A DNA stretch of 64,000 bases, taken from the NCBI GenBank assembly GCA_030272585.1, contig BSYQ01000008.1:4650001-4714000 (forward strand). The letters are read 5' to 3'. The translations under genes were made by a program, and so were the position numbers. The stretch comes from Bryopsis sp. KO-2023. Lineage: Eukaryota > Chlorophyta > Ulvophyceae > Bryopsidales > Bryopsidaceae. Positions 41,490 to 53,521 of the stretch are shown piece after piece. Under the pieces are notes generated by a model that was not told where the DNA came from, ran no database searches, and saw only the letters and a program-made list of their open reading frames with translations. How positions within the stretch are numbered: the first letter of the stretch is position 1; each line of letters opens with the position of its first letter.

Positions 41490-42440
41490 TATTTATTTTT
41501 TCTATTTTCACTATGTTTCATTTCATTTTGTTTTATTTTTGATTCTCACTTTACATTCAGTTTATTTCTTTTCAGTTTTTTCAGTTTGTTTTCTTTTACT
41601 TTATACTTAGGTTCACTTTTACTTTTTTTTTTTTACCGAATTGCATTCATTTTCGCTGATCTCATGTCGATGATTATCCATCCATGGATTTCGTTCTGTT
41701 CGCCTTCGACCACCACTTTGCAATTTCCAACTCCTTGGGCACTGGCTTTCCTGAAAGAATCTATGTCGATTTTCCATTGAAGAACGCAAGCCCAAACAAA
41801 CCCATCCCTACAAAGAATAATCATGAAAAAAAAAGATTTTTTTTATTCTTTTTTTTTTTTTTTTTTCAGAAATCGCTAATGGTCACTTTGATTCTACCTT
41901 CAAAAAGTAAAGACTGCTGATTATGGAAAATAGGGAAGGCCATTTTTAAAACACCAAAATAAAGCATATTCGAAATTTAGAAAAAGTGGAAAAAAAACAA
42001 AAAAAAACTTTAGCTTGACAACAGAAATGTGTGGCACACAGTGTTGATTATTTTTCGTTCATTTCTCTGTTCGTTTCCTTTCAAGAATGAATGAATTTTT
42101 CCTCTTCCTTTCTCTTTGTTGTTGTTTTTTGGCTGAACTGGTGAATATCAGGCCAAAAGAATTCCGCATCCTAACTCCAAACAAATTGGCAAACATGCGA
42201 CATCCAACGTCGCTCAAACATACAATAAAAACACTTCAAGCATCTCCTGGGAAGTGACAATTTTAATCCCTGGACAGTGAAACGAACAAATCCATACCTT
42301 CCGTTCCCATGGGCGAAGCCCGTGGTCTTGCTGTCTCGCGCGAAAGAGGCGGAAACTCGAATCGACGATACCCCGGGCGCGAACTTTCTACCTCGAAGCA
42401 CGTTCAAAGTGAGCATCGCGTTTCTCGCTGGCGTCCGCAC
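35009..42440 (-). CDS. CEP120: Centrosomal protein CEP120 (C2 domains plus coiled coil)
   Basis: CEP120 drives centriole elongation and basal-body function. The gene has roughly 15 exons. The first (from 42,440) begins MRTPARNAMLTLNVLRGRKF, the start of C2A, continued near 41,824-41,633 (WKIDIDSFRKA, then HGWIIIDMRSAK). About 41,250-40,948 and 40,130-39,990 carry a Ser/Pro linker and the motif RHFKMTVDFR, which starts the next C2 unit. 39,600-39,480, 39,010-38,880 and 38,530-38,165 continue it (FTGIVNLA-like segment, IVIDVWHR, LLGVASIPLAPLL). The C-terminal half is coiled coil: EYTAAWEVWKKNEEENFLEG, NTPEAQLQWEIQTLKEKLQK and YKMEVIRLAQEIAQ. The last exon ends with the family hallmark LLKQRHELLELGVYGKEDDV and a stop at 35,009. 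Order and spacing of motifs match animal CEP120. Exact borders of several short exons are not fixed. Confidence 0.92.
39122..39163. repeat. T-run/G-run composite tract in a CEP120 intron
   Basis: About 18 T followed directly by about 25 G. On the transcribed strand this is a C run followed by an A run. It is the longest of the recurring composite homopolymer tracts in the window. Confidence 0.95.
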
Positions 42441-42902
42441 GAGAACGACGTCTAAGGCAGGGAGGGCGCGTTTTTCGCTTTTTGCGTTTCTGTCTTTGTC
42501 GCTGTGGATTCACGTGAGATTCAACGTCTGTCAGGATTACGTAATGATGCAGGAACATCCCCAAGAAAAAGAAAAAGAGGGCTGGCGGAAAACGAACCAA
42601 CCAAAAATATTACAAGAAACGCCAGGCCAAAGCCAAAGCCAAAAGCATTGGGGGGATCATACAAAAAAACCCTTAGCTAGCAAGGTACTTTTCCTGTAAT
42701 AATTAGAAAGGAACCCTTAGCTGGCAAGGTTTTTTTCCTCTAATAATAACAATAGAAAAAACGAAGGAACATGAATCGCTGGAGGTGGGTGTTGGATTCT
42801 ATAGGGTGTGGAACAAACAGACAGGTATTGGAATGATTTATTGGTTGATCGAACCATGAATTCCATGTGTGAAACACGGGCTATTGAATTCAATTTTTGA
42901 AG
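42441..42902. other. Intergenic region between CEP120 start and mTERF stop
   Basis: Same-strand spacer of 462 bp holding the CEP120 promoter and the mTERF 3' flank. It contains a short near-duplication (CCCTTAGCTAGCAAGG and CCCTTAGCTGGCAAGG at about 42,670 and 42,713). No coding signal. Confidence 0.6.
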
Positions 42903-44264
42903 TTACAACCCATGCTGCGATGCATGGCTAATTTCGCCTGTTCTTTCCCCAATCGCAGCAAACTTTTCCATTACATCCAACCCTGCCCACTTTTTTTTGA
43001 ATTCAGCATAAGATTTCATCAGCTGGTCGTTGCTGGTGTCGCCCCCCCTGAAGTGGCTTCTTTTGCTGAGCAGAAACTGCGAATCGTTCGACCCGAACAA
43101 AGTGGGTATGGCCAAAGCTTTGAAATCTATGTCAGACATGGAGCAAAATGCGGTCCTAAGGAAAATCCTGTTCTGGAAAGAGTAGGTGAAATAAGTGGGC
43201 CAACGAACCAGGTCATAAATATCCTTCCCCAGCACCACGATTGCAAACAGCAGTTTTTCGTCCAAACTGGCAATGTCTTTCTGGAGGATTTGTGGGCATT
43301 GGATCAACAGGCTGGTGCATTCCTCTCTGGAAAGCCCTAGATTCTGTAACCATGCATAATTCTCCTTGAGTTTCCCCAGGCTGCTACGAAACAGCACTCG
43401 GTTAGCTCGGGCTAACCACTTGTGGACCACCACACTGCCATCGACGCCCAGACTCTCCAACCACCTGATTTTAGGAGCTACGTTCCTGGAAAAAGATCGA
43501 CTGGCGAAGAGTGGGTCCCTGTCGAACATGCGCAACACTTCCTCCCCCGAAATCCCCAGGTCGTGCACGTAATGCCACACGTTCTGAATCGCTTTCTCTC
43601 GGAAAACGTACCCGAAGTCCAACGTTTGCTTGAACAGCCTGGGTTTCAAGTGTTTGTTGGCCATCCCTGCTTTCCCCAGCCCGACCAACAGGGTGTCCGA
43701 CAAGTCCCCCATCTTCGAGCAGATTTCTCGCATCCTCGTCCGCGGATTCCGACTGGCATGAGCGTCATTTTCACCGTCGCCCTCGGCGGTGTCGAGCTTT
43801 CGACGCTTGGACGATAACACCACCGTCCTTATTCCCAAAACGCTCTCCTCCATTCGCCTCAATAATTCCAGATTTGACGAAAGAACGTCAATGTTAACCA
43901 CCTCAGTGTTGACCCGTGGCACATTTTCCACCCCGCACATGCCCCCGCCCCTCCAACTCGCTAAGTCCGCCAATCCATGCGACCTCGACACGTCCATTCC
44001 GACGTCTTTCGCGGTTGACGCTCCATTGAAATTCTTCCACTCCGCCTGAGGGTAGAACACAGGGTCGCTGGGGACATGGGCGCTTTGCCTGTTCCGACGA
44101 GATGCGTGCGCGAGCGAGGTTTCGTTCGAGTGGGCCCAGTTGGCGAGGCCGAAATTGTCCACCGCGACCTCGCTGTCCACCGCCCCCACCGCCACGCAGA
44201 AATTCTTTCCGAGGTGTTTCGCGCAACCGCCGAGTGAGCCGATGGACCTTGGCAAAAGGGTCAT
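42903..44264 (-). CDS. Mitochondrial/plastid transcription termination factor (mTERF) family protein
   Basis: A single 453-codon exon. The first 50-60 residues (MTLLPRSIGSLGGCAKHLGK and onward) look like an organelle targeting peptide. A charged linker around residues 135-175 (SSKRRKL, ASRNPRTR) precedes mTERF helical repeats. In these, L-G-[IVL] turns recur: VHDLGISGEEVLRMFDRDPL, RWLESLGVDG, AWLQNLGLSREECTSLLIQC followed by PQIL, and VVLGKDIYDLV. mTERF proteins bind nucleic acid and act in organelle transcription, splicing or ribosome assembly; plants and algae have large sets. Mitochondrion versus plastid cannot be decided here. Lack of introns is common in plant mTERFs and not by itself odd. 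Confidence 0.9.
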   Translation of the reverse strand: MTLLPRSIGSLGGCAKHLGKNFCVAVGAVDSEVAVDNFGLANWAHSNETSLAHASRRNRQSAHVPSDPVFYPQAEWKNFNGASTAKDVGMDVSRSHGLADLASWRGGGMCGVENVPRVNTEVVNIDVLSSNLELLRRMEESVLGIRTVVLSSKRRKLDTAEGDGENDAHASRNPRTRMREICSKMGDLSDTLLVGLGKAGMANKHLKPRLFKQTLDFGYVFREKAIQNVWHYVHDLGISGEEVLRMFDRDPLFASRSFSRNVAPKIRWLESLGVDGSVVVHKWLARANRVLFRSSLGKLKENYAWLQNLGLSREECTSLLIQCPQILQKDIASLDEKLLFAIVVLGKDIYDLVRWPTYFTYSFQNRIFLRTAFCSMSDIDFKALAIPTLFGSNDSQFLLSKRSHFRGGDTSNDQLMKSYAEFKKKWAGLDVMEKFAAIGERTGEISHASQHGL

Positions 44265-44662
44265 GGGTTGGCACTGTCGCCCAGGGACAGATAGAAAATA
44301 TATCGCTCTTCAGTTCAGGCCAGCAAAACGCGGCAGTTGAATGATTGGGGAAATGTTGTTTGGTGGTGTTGTACGACTCGAACGACGGGCTTTTTTTTTT
44401 TTTTTTGTCTATGTACCCCCAATTGTTTTTTTGGATCTTCTCTCAACAAATCAACGAATTGAAGTGCTCATGACAGCACTTCGATTCATTTCTTGGCAAA
44501 CAGACAGAAAACCACGACCTTATCTTCCTACGATTTCCTTGCACCCCCTCCCCTCCATTTACAAACATTAAAGAAAAAACAAACCCTTGAAACGGCCCTC
44601 ATAATCTATTTAGAAGCTTCTTGTGGAATGCAACCGAAAGATAAGAAAAAAGCCCCTGGTTA
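44265..44662. other. Intergenic region upstream of mTERF
   Basis: 398 bp between the mTERF start and the stop of the coiled-coil gene, both on the minus strand. It holds a long T run near 44,392 and no supported exon. Confidence 0.6.
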
Positions 44663-45545
44663 TTATCGGTTCAACGCCTGTGCTGCTGTGGCTAGATTTG
44701 CTTTTACAATTGGGGTGTTTGCTATCAGCGGTCTGTCAAAAGAAAGGGGCCCTGTGTCCATCGAATCGACGTCCGATTGAAAAAGATTTCTGACTTTCTG
44801 CAGCCGATCCAGGGCTGCCTTGTGTTCAACCCTACAAAAAAAAATAAAAAAATCATAAGAGTGACATCGAGGGTTCCTAAGCAGCCTTCAAGTTTTTTGT
44901 TTTTTTTCTGAGAACCGCAAAACTACAGAAATCGGGTGCATGATTTTTGAACTGAATTGTGATTTACATCGAAAATGTGACATAAAATCGAAAATCGAAA
45001 AGTGTGTCAAGAAAACTTGAGTTAATTTCAAGAGCAAGCAATGGGCAACTGAAACTTTTTCTTACAGAGAGGATTTCAATTTGAGCGTCCAGCTCTCTTT
45101 CGAAGCTGTATTGCCCCCTTCATATTGAAGCATGCTGTTCAAAGACTCGATTTTTCTCTTTAAATCCTCATCTGTGGTTTCCTCATCGGCTCCGCTTGTG
45201 GTGTCGACCCCTACATGGTTTTAATCCGACATGAAAGCTTCATTAGTCATTTTTTTGTGCCAAAAGTTTGGTTTTTTTTTTGTTCTGACCCACTCTCTCT
45301 CTCTTTTCATGATTGAAGGTGCAGTGAATTTTATTTTTTTAATTCCTTCAGGAAACAAAAGACTCGATATCGACAGCATGTGTGCCTGAAAGATTCTCAC
45401 CATGACCAAAAAGTAGAAGAATGAAGTAGACGAATGGTATGAATATACATTGAATCGAAATTATTTTATACAAGGCCGAAAGGTCGAGTGCAGCCCATTC
45501 ACGAAAATGTGTTATAGGCCGACAGAAAAAAAAAAAAAAAAAACC

Positions 45546-45643
<98 letters not shown>

Positions 45644-46897
45644 CAACAAGGTACCTGATTCATTGATACAATTTTCGATGTTTCTTTTCACTGCTTCCGA
45701 TAGGTCTGCCGGGATGGTGGAGCGAGAAGCTAATACATGCTTCCTCAATTCTTCAATCTAAGCCTCGAAAAACAAAAAAAGCAAACAAACAAATTTCGAG
45801 TTTAGCAACGATATGCAGCACAGTCACATCATTCAATATTCCAAGCACGTGCATGTATTCAAAAACATACCTCTACATGTTAAATTTTTTTTTCAGTTTG
45901 CTTCAGAATTGAGAATCAGAGGCTCGTGTATTAAATGACTCAAGATTTCAAATTACATGCTGAAATTTTTTCTAATCATTTATTTATTTTTATTTTTATG
46001 TTTTTTTTTGGGGGGGAATACACTTACCTCTCTCTTCAAGCGGATTTCTTCTTGGGTCTCTTGGTCAGTCTGATCCTTTCTGTATTGGGAGCTAAAAAAA
46101 CTTTTAATTTTTTTTTCCAGGGATCCTTGAAGTCAAGATCATAGCGTGCCCAGCCATCCCAAAGCAAAAACTGTGCAAAACCCCCCCCCCAAAAAAAAAA
46201 GTTTTCCTGACTACCTGCAGCTTTACCTTGGAGGAGCGACAACTGCTTTCAGCTCTTGCAAAAATTCCACCTTTTCACAGACAAAAAAATTACCAAATAA
46301 GAATTTAAACAGAGAGAAGGCAAGACGCAGAAACACCCAGCAGAGGGTTTCGACTTGCCCCACAATGTCTGTCTTGCTTGCATAAACAAAAACAAACATT
46401 GCAGACAGAGGTGGAGTAGAAAATACACTGTGCATTGTGTGCTGTACTCAAACTTTTTTCGGGTAAATTTCTCCAAGGCCCAATATTAAGAAGAAATAAA
46501 TTGTCTTTATAAATACCTAGAAAGGTTGGTGTGGTGGTGGTGGTGGTGAGAAAAAAACGACTCACGCTCATCCACTTTTGCAATTTTATTGAAGAGTTGT
46601 TTTGCAGTGACTGGGGGTTGAAAAACTTACGCACGCTGGTTGAAGAGTTTCCAGTCCGCTCTGCAGGACGCACTCCTGAAACGAATTTAAAACAAAACCA
46701 ACACCGAATCAAAGAAAAAAAAACTCGATGGCTCGAAACTGGTGGAAAGCGTGCAACGCGAAGCATCATTAAAACGCAAGCATATTTACAAGAGCTCGAC
46801 CAAGTTTTCGTTACGCTTTCTCAAAAAGTTCCGTCCATCGGAGCACCTCCATGATCTTCTCAATCTCGGAGAAGTTGTTGACGTATAGTTTATCCAT
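44663..46897 (-). CDS. Coiled-coil protein, family not recognised
   Basis: Transcript-order segments: first exon from ATG 46,897 (MDKLYVNNFSEIEKIMEVLR, WTELFEKA); an exon near 46,674-46,630; 46,270-46,227 (VEFLQELKAVVAPP); about 46,078-46,028 (KDQTDQETQEEIRLKRE); 45,757-45,655 (IEELRKHVLASRSTIPADLS and onward); 45,210-45,066 (ETTDEDLKRKIESLNSMLQY); and 44,831-44,663 (VEHKAALDRLQKVRNLFQSD, ending ATAAQALNR and TAA). The last three exons join in phase. Composition is acidic and heptad-like, suggesting a coiled-coil subunit of a larger complex. The exon near 46,650 has a strong GTAAGT donor, but its phase with exon 1 is not resolved. A small cytoskeletal, kinetochore or augmin-like subunit is possible; I have no motif to decide. 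Confidence 0.65.
45551..45640. repeat. Compound microsatellite (TA)n(GA)n
   Basis: About 17 TA units followed by about 28 GA units, ending 12 bp before a 5' splice site of the minus-strand coiled-coil gene. On the transcribed strand it is (TC)n(TA)n, lying just inside the intron after the donor. Confidence 0.98.
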
Positions 46898-47150
46898 GAC
46901 TCCTGAAACAACGGCCTCTTCACCGCCACCGCCACGCGCCAGGTTTTTGCCCTCCCTTCTGTTTTCTCCCAACCGCATTGCCAGCAACTCGTCAGCCGCG
47001 AGTCTGACTCGCAGAACTCCAATTACGTGATTCCACCCTTGCTCGATTGTGACGTTTTTCTTGTGTGTGCGATGAAAAAAATTCGAGAAGCTAAAGGAGC
47101 AACGTCCGGTGCGACAGATCCAACGGTTTCGTCGAAAAAGGTCGCTAAAG
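46898..47150. promoter_or_regulatory. Divergent promoter of coiled-coil gene and APC10
   Basis: Only 253 bp separate the two head-to-head start codons, so the promoters must overlap. The spacer is CG-rich compared with the neighbourhood. I see no canonical TATA box. A longer minus-strand frame through it (from 47,380) is read as chance. Confidence 0.5.
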
Positions 47151-49487
47151 ATGTCTCGAACTGGACCCGCCTCGGGTGAGTCGGGATCGGCCACCGTCGA
47201 TCGCAACAAGGACGTCTTTTTCCCAGAAATCTGGAAGTTTTTTTTCCCCATAGATATGATAGAGCTGAAGAGGCAAGCTGCCGTATCACTAGAAGTTGTA
47301 TTCGCAGTTCGAAGGGTTGCTTGAGTAACGCAACCGTGATTGATTTTCTTGAGATCGGCCCCAACCCCAGTCTGCTGCACAGTTTCATCTATAAAAAATA
47401 TTTTTCTCCCTTATTTCTATCAAAAAGAGACGCTGAAAAAAAAAGTAAAAAATGAAATAGGTGTTTTTATTAGACCTTTCATTTATTTTTTTTTCTTAAA
47501 GGGGAGGGGTCTGGAAAAGCACCCCTGCAAAGTGAAGCATTCTCAACGTGTTACAGACTTGACGTTTGTTCTTGGGTTTCCTCTTGTGGCAGCTTCTTTT
47601 CAGAAATTGGGGAAAAATGTTGTACCGAACAAAGACATTAGGGAGATAGGGGGCCAGGCAGTCTGGTCTGTAACCAGTGCCAAGCCAGGAAATGGCGTGG
47701 AGCTGCTTAGAGATGGGAAAACAGACACATACTGGCAGTAAGTGTTTTTTTTTTCCTTCACCTAATTTTGGATCTCGGGTGTTTTGATTTTTTTTTTGTG
47801 GTGCTCGGGTTTTGGGTGGGGATAATAGAATAATGTCGATGTTGAAAGCAGAAAGTATATAACAAAGGTGGTCTTTTTTTGGTTTTAAAGGAGAAAAAAA
47901 AAGAAATGCTTATCTGTGTACTAAAATCCAATCATGTGGTTGGGCCTCCTTTCATATATTTTTTGATAATTTTAAAAACATAACCAATTAATTATTTTCT
48001 TTTTTTTTCAAACGTGCTAAATTTCTCATGCAGCTGGTTCATTATGTAAAGGAGTGATATGGTCCCACAGCTGAACCAACAATATATGTTTTTTAATTAC
48101 TTTTATTTTTTTTTATTTTTTCTTGTGGATTGACTTTTTTTATTTGAATTTGAGTGTTAAATTGGTTCTGAGAATCATTCACAAATTTTTTTTTTTTTTG
48201 GATTGTGGTTGATGGATCTCAGTAAATGTTGATTACCTTTTTTGCCCTCTGTTTTTTTGTTGTTGTGTAGGTCAGACGGAACTCAGCCCCACTTAGTTAA
48301 CATGCAGTTCCAGAAGAAAATGCTAATTCAGGTAATGCAATGTTTCAAAAAAATCAGGGTTTTTTGTACAAAAATTCATATACGTGTTGCTGTGGAGAAG
48401 TTGAAAAAACAAGATCCAAAAAGAAATTAAAAAAAAGGGAGCATCAGGGCATCACCAGAAGCGATGCTTGGTGCCCAGATTTAAATTTTCATTTTCATTT
48501 CTATTTTTTTTAATTTTTATTTATTTTTCGTGTGCATCATAGATATATGTAAATATTTTCTTGTTTATTAATAGATGTATCGAAAGAATCCTTGATCATT
48601 GAACAGCCAAGGAGCCTGTTATTTCAACAAAACCATGCCTTTTCTCATTTTCAAAAAAATTGAATTCAACGGTGACCGTTGGTTTGCTTTTTTTAAGGAA
48701 TTGCATCTGTACTTGGACTACAGATTGGATGAGAGTTACACCCCCAGCAAAATCGCCATAAGGGCAGGCAACAGTTTCTACGATTTGAAGGTATTTACAA
48801 CAAAGGGATGAAATGCTTGATTAGGAAAGAAATGCCATGAAACTGTCGATTTGTGCATGCATCAAGCCGCTTCATGCAACACTTTTAGACAGAAGAAGAA
48901 AAACTTTTCCAATCCAAACAAAGCTCTTTATCGTATCATTATTTTTTATTTATTTATTTGTTTATTTTTCCCCCTCTGATCAGATTCGGTCTCGAAAAAA
49001 AACCAAAAAACACAAGTCGTTTCCACCAATGTTGATGTTTTTTCGGTGGAAAATCTCGTGTCCAGATGATTTGCTTCAGAAACAACCATCAATTGTTGTT
49101 TTTTTTCCTTTGAAGTTTACAGTTTTTTTGAGCAATTCCATAAAATTTTGTTTGTTTTCCAAAACAAAAGTGACTTCACATCCCTTCATTTTTTGGCTTT
49201 ATTTTTTTTTCAACCTGAGAGAGCATTTTCTAAAAAAACAGGAAATTCTCCACATCGACTTGGACGAGCCCCACGGGTGGATCAGCATTCCCCTGAAAAT
49301 GGAAAGGGAAGGAGAGCACCTGAAAGCTCTGCTGTTGCAGATCGCTGTACTGTCGAATCATCAAAACGGAAGGGACACCCACATCCGCCAAATCAAGGTT
49401 TTCGGACCTCGAATGGACCCCATCAAAGCCCTCGGCTACGATTTGAGTCTGTCCAGGGATGTTTTGTGTTATGCATATGCTAGGTGA
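47151..49487 (+). CDS. APC10: Anaphase-promoting complex subunit 10 (DOC1)
   Basis: DOC-domain subunit that, with Cdc20/Cdh1, forms the degron receptor of the APC/C ubiquitin ligase. Exons join in phase: 47,151-47,175 (MSRTGPAS), 47,593-47,737, 48,271-48,331, 48,698-48,790 and 49,242-49,487. Exon 2 reads [20 protein letters not shown], then [15 protein letters not shown]; exon 3 [13 protein letters not shown]; exon 4 [20 protein letters not shown]; exon 5 [27 protein letters not shown]. All DOC ligand-binding signatures are present and length is typical. The protein ends CYAYAR, whereas the family normally ends with an Ile-Arg tail that docks on APC3/CDC27. The acceptor at 47,592 rather than 47,603 was chosen because it keeps the phase of exon 1. 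Confidence 0.95.
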
Positions 49488-50444
49488 TTTTTTCTTTCTC
49501 CCCCTTTACTCTTTTTTTCCACCCCCAGAGGTTGAATAATGGATTCGGTAGGCTTGTGAAAGGTGTAAGCTAAGCTAAGCTGCTTCTAGGGAGAGTGCAA
49601 GTTGTTCGGACAACTTTGGGAATTCGATGTCGGGGTTTGGCATGGTAATAATTACATTGAAGCTCAGAATCGCCACATCAAATGTCCCGTTTGAATTGGG
49701 ATTGCGATTGGTGAATTTCGCTGCGTTGCAGCGAACGGGAATTTTTTGGTGGCAGGGTGTGTTTTGGTGCTCTATTGCTTCTTCTTACAAAGGGGTGGGT
49801 GGGACGAAATTAAAAGCATCTGCAGTCGAAAGTAAAAAAAAAATCCTCTGAAATATAATGACACTGAGCAACTGCAGACTGCCCATTTCCAAAATGTTTC
49901 AAACGGAAAAATGAAACAAGGAATTGACTGCAAACTAAATTTCAAGGGCTCCAGAAATCCGACCTGGAAATTGCATTGCACTCATTGGGATAAAGAAAAA
50001 GAACCATTGAAAAGATAAAAATGCCAAGCCATGGATTAGTGTGAGTTTTCACACAATGATTGTTTGGTGATTAGGGCTCCTTGTCATTCACGCATTGATG
50101 TGTGGAAAAACGTTGGTTGGTTGGTTGGTTGGTGCAACAGTATATCAAAAGAATTGAGATCTAACCGAATCTGTGCTACAAATTACTGCCAATCGACATT
50201 GGTCCAAACTTGATTCAGTCTTGAAAAGAAAAGCTGCAAACCAAGTGGAATATCATTACAAAACCACAAAAATTACAAAAAAACCCCACAAAAATTCTCC
50301 ACAACAGAAACAAAACCATCCCAGAACCCAAAACATCATAAAATTCCACAATGATCCACAACAATACAGGGGATAAAAAAAACAAAAATGGAAAAAATGG
50401 TATTTCTTACGTGTTTTCTTTTTTTTTATTGTTCCGAACTTTTT
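49488..50444. other. Convergent intergenic region
   Basis: 957 bp between the stops of APC10 (+) and the F-box/WD40 gene (-). It includes a short GGTT tandem repeat near 50,113-50,133 and A/C-rich DNA at 50,255-50,400. No coding signal. Confidence 0.65.
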
Positions 50445-51427
50445 TTACAACGGGTTTGCGCTACTTTCCCCTGGAACCTGGGTGTGTTTCTGAAAATCCC
50501 AAATACAAATCAAGTCATCCAAACTGCCGGTGATTAGCTTGGTATCGTCGAATTTCACGCTGAGAATTAATGCAGAATGGCCGTGGAAATCCCTTATGCG
50601 TCTTTCTGATGTGACGTCCCACATTTTCACATATTTATCGCTGGCCGCCGATACGATTCTCTTTCCATCGAAATGCACGCATCTTACCCAAGGTGCTTCC
50701 CCATCCAAAATCAACACATCCTCACCTTCCTGGAAAATAATCCAGTATTAATATTCAACAATATAACCGATTACTAATATTCAAAAAAATACAATTCATT
50801 AGTAATATCCAAGAAAATACCTCATTAGTAATATCCAGGAAAGGCGAAGGGGAAGGAGGGGTGCAATAGTCACCACTGTTTTTTTTGTTTGTTTTTTTTT
50901 TTTGGGGGGGGGGTCTTTACTTGAAATTATGCAGACGAAAAGAGGCAGTGAAAAAAAAATGCGTAATACAATGCTCCACTCAATCATGAATCGCTAATCA
51001 ATTTTTCAGGAAAATAATAAACAGAAAAAAAGCATGCCAAAAGAAAAGGGGAGTTGGAACCAGATTTCTCACAACTGATTCGAAACAGTGCAGTCAGGGG
51101 AAGCAAATATATATTTTTCAACATATAAAAAATGTTAAGATATAATATAATAAAACAAAACAAAACCTTATTATCAAATAATAATAATCATATCACCTTC
51201 TCTACGCAGTTTTTTTTTCCAAGGTGCTGGGCAGTTTCACCAGGGATTTCTACTAGGTTCACGTTATCTTAGGTGCAACTGTGGAGGGTTTTTAAGAACT
51301 GGCTATATTGAACTGGATTTTTTTCAAGGGCTGGGGTAAATCACCTCATTGTGAACCTCAGCCTTCGTTGGGCGAGTTTGCCTATTGTAAATTAAACATT
51401 CATTCATTCATGAATAAAAAATAATAT

Positions 51428-51478
<51 letters not shown>

Positions 51479-53511
51479 TTGTATTTATGATGTGGTCATA
51501 TCACCTTCTCATCCCAAAGCACCACCAGGCCAGTAACAGATCCACAAATGATCAAATTTTCCACAACGCTCATGCAATATATGGAGCGTTGATCTCCAAA
51601 AGTGACTAAGCAATTCATCGAATCGAAAGACCACATCTTAATGGTCAGGTCGATGGAGCTGGTGACTACTCGATTCTGAAAAAAAAACAAAAACAAAAAC
51701 GCACACACATACACTCACAGTTTTTCTTAGGAAATCGACAAAAAAAAAATTGTGGCTGAATGTATGAAAGAATGGAAAAATCAAAAAGACTAAGAAAGAG
51801 TTACGGAATAATAAAATGATACTATGAAACTGGCTCGAAAAAAAAAAAATGATTGTCAAATCGACAAATTTGATTTTCATCATTATTTTTTCGGTTCGAT
51901 TTTTCCCCATATGCAATTTTGATCCTCGTTTTTATTTTTATTTTTCCCTTTTTGACACCATTTATTGGAGCATTCACAAATGCATGTACTAGCATCAATT
52001 ATGAGCGGTCAAAACCCTCCCAAGAAAGCCAGTTCAAAATTGACAATTTCGATGAAAAGATATAAGGGAACCCCCCTCAATTTTTTTACCTCCTTCCTTT
52101 TTTTTTTTTAATTTGAATGCAAGAAAAATAAAACAAACAAACATCATCATTCTCATCCGCATGATTTTTTTTTTCCATCTTCGAAAATATAGAAAGTTTC
52201 ATGTAGCCATCCATTACGTAAATGAGTGATATGGGGTTAGTCATGATTACTAATGCCCTACCTTTGGCACATCCAAATGCACATCCATGATATTTCCTTC
52301 ATGTGCGACCAGCGTCAATTCACAATGCCCAGACTCAACATCCAATATTTTCAAAAAGCCATCATCGTGGCCACTGACACATTTGCCCTACTCATAACAA
52401 ACAAATTGTATTTTATTTTCTCTATTGTTTTTTTCTGTTTTTTTTTTCTCTTCCCTCACGAATTTAAACCTAGAAACGAAAGCAACACTCCCAACTGCAT
52501 GCATTCATCAGCTTGCAAATATTTTTAAACCGAACACCACATTGCAGGTATCCGCTCAATTCAAACTTTGAATTTGTCTTTTCCACTTTTTTTACACGTC
52601 ACTTTTATCCAGTTCCGACTTCCAGACTCACAATGTAACACATATCGATTTCTTTTTGCCTATTTTTGAAAGGTGATTTTGAAACCTCACCTTGGACGCA
52701 TCCAAGCAATTCACCGACAAATATTCACCATCATCAGAAACACACAGCAAACAGGCTCCGCATTTCCTCCCCTCCAAATCCCAAACTCGAATGGTGGAAT
52801 CGTAAGACCCGCTGACCAGCTTGTTATTATCAGCCATCGACAGGCATACCACCTCCCTGGTGTGTCCAGTCAAGGTTGCCAACAAAGTCTGACATAGCAC
52901 CGACCAAATTTTGATGGAGGCGTCCCATCCCCCGCTGATAATGTGGCTTTCGTCAAATATGAGCGACAGAACCCCTTTTTGATTGGCTGAAATTTGGGTT
53001 GGTTCGAGGTCGTAGTCATTCCGCCAGCGGTGTTCCAGTAAGTATGCTGCATGCCAATCCTTGTCATTCACCGATTTGGGAGGCAGCCCCCCGAAGTCGA
53101 TTATATAGGCTGACCTGGAAAGAAGCACCTAAGGTCCCTTAAAATCGACACAAAAACACCCCCAAAAAATCCTTGATCTCTGAAAGGGCACCTCAACATT
53201 TACTGAAAAGTGAGTACTAATAACTGGGTGAAACACCAAACGAAAGCGTCGAGATTGGGCAAAGAAATAAGGAAGAAAAGTATATTGAAAAAAAGGATTG
53301 AAGGGAAAAAAGAAAAAGAAAAACTTTAAGAAAATTAAATTGAATTTTTGAAGCCATGGGGGTACCTCCAGGTTTCTGGATTTGTCCAGGTCACTGACTT
53401 CCATTGCTTGCACACACATGCTGCCTTCGCCAAATCTTTTCCTCCAACGAAAGACAGTATATTCGACACCAGCAAATCGGGCAAGTCACCGAAAGCCACC
53501 GAATCGCACAT
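50445..53511 (-). CDS. F-box/WD40-repeat protein
   Basis: Predicted substrate receptor of an SCF ubiquitin ligase. Exons in transcript order: up to 53,521-53,366, 53,114-52,691, 52,387-52,261, 51,675-51,505 and 50,729-50,445. The F-box is at the start: AFGDLPDLLVSNILSFVGGK, DLAKAACVCKQWKSVTW. WD repeats follow with typical GH/WD ends: SGGWDASIKIW, LTGHTREVVCLSMADNN, SGSYDSTIRVWDLEG, SGHDDGFLKILDV, TSSIDLTIKMW, VSAASDKYVKMWDV and GHSALILSVKFDD with LICIWDF. That is about seven blades, enough for one propeller. I chose the Met just before the F-box (53,511); an upstream coding exon near 54,138-54,000 (MRSVSRSSNPNESIHTITTP) could extend the N-terminus but lacks a strong donor. No one-to-one named orthologue is recognised. 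Confidence 0.88.
51427..51480. repeat. (TTTA)n microsatellite
   Basis: About 13 tandem TTTA units in an intron of the F-box/WD40 gene, 25 bp downstream (on the transcribed strand) of the donor at 51,505. Confidence 0.98.
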
Positions 53512-53521
53512 ATGAGATGAC

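Noticed and set aside
46611-46630. A 20-nt intron (GTAAGT...CCCCCAG on the minus strand) in the coiled-coil gene
   Set aside because: It would fit one reading-frame phase, but all clear introns here are far longer and the upstream exon does not provide that phase. More likely the GTAAGT is the donor of a normal-length intron.
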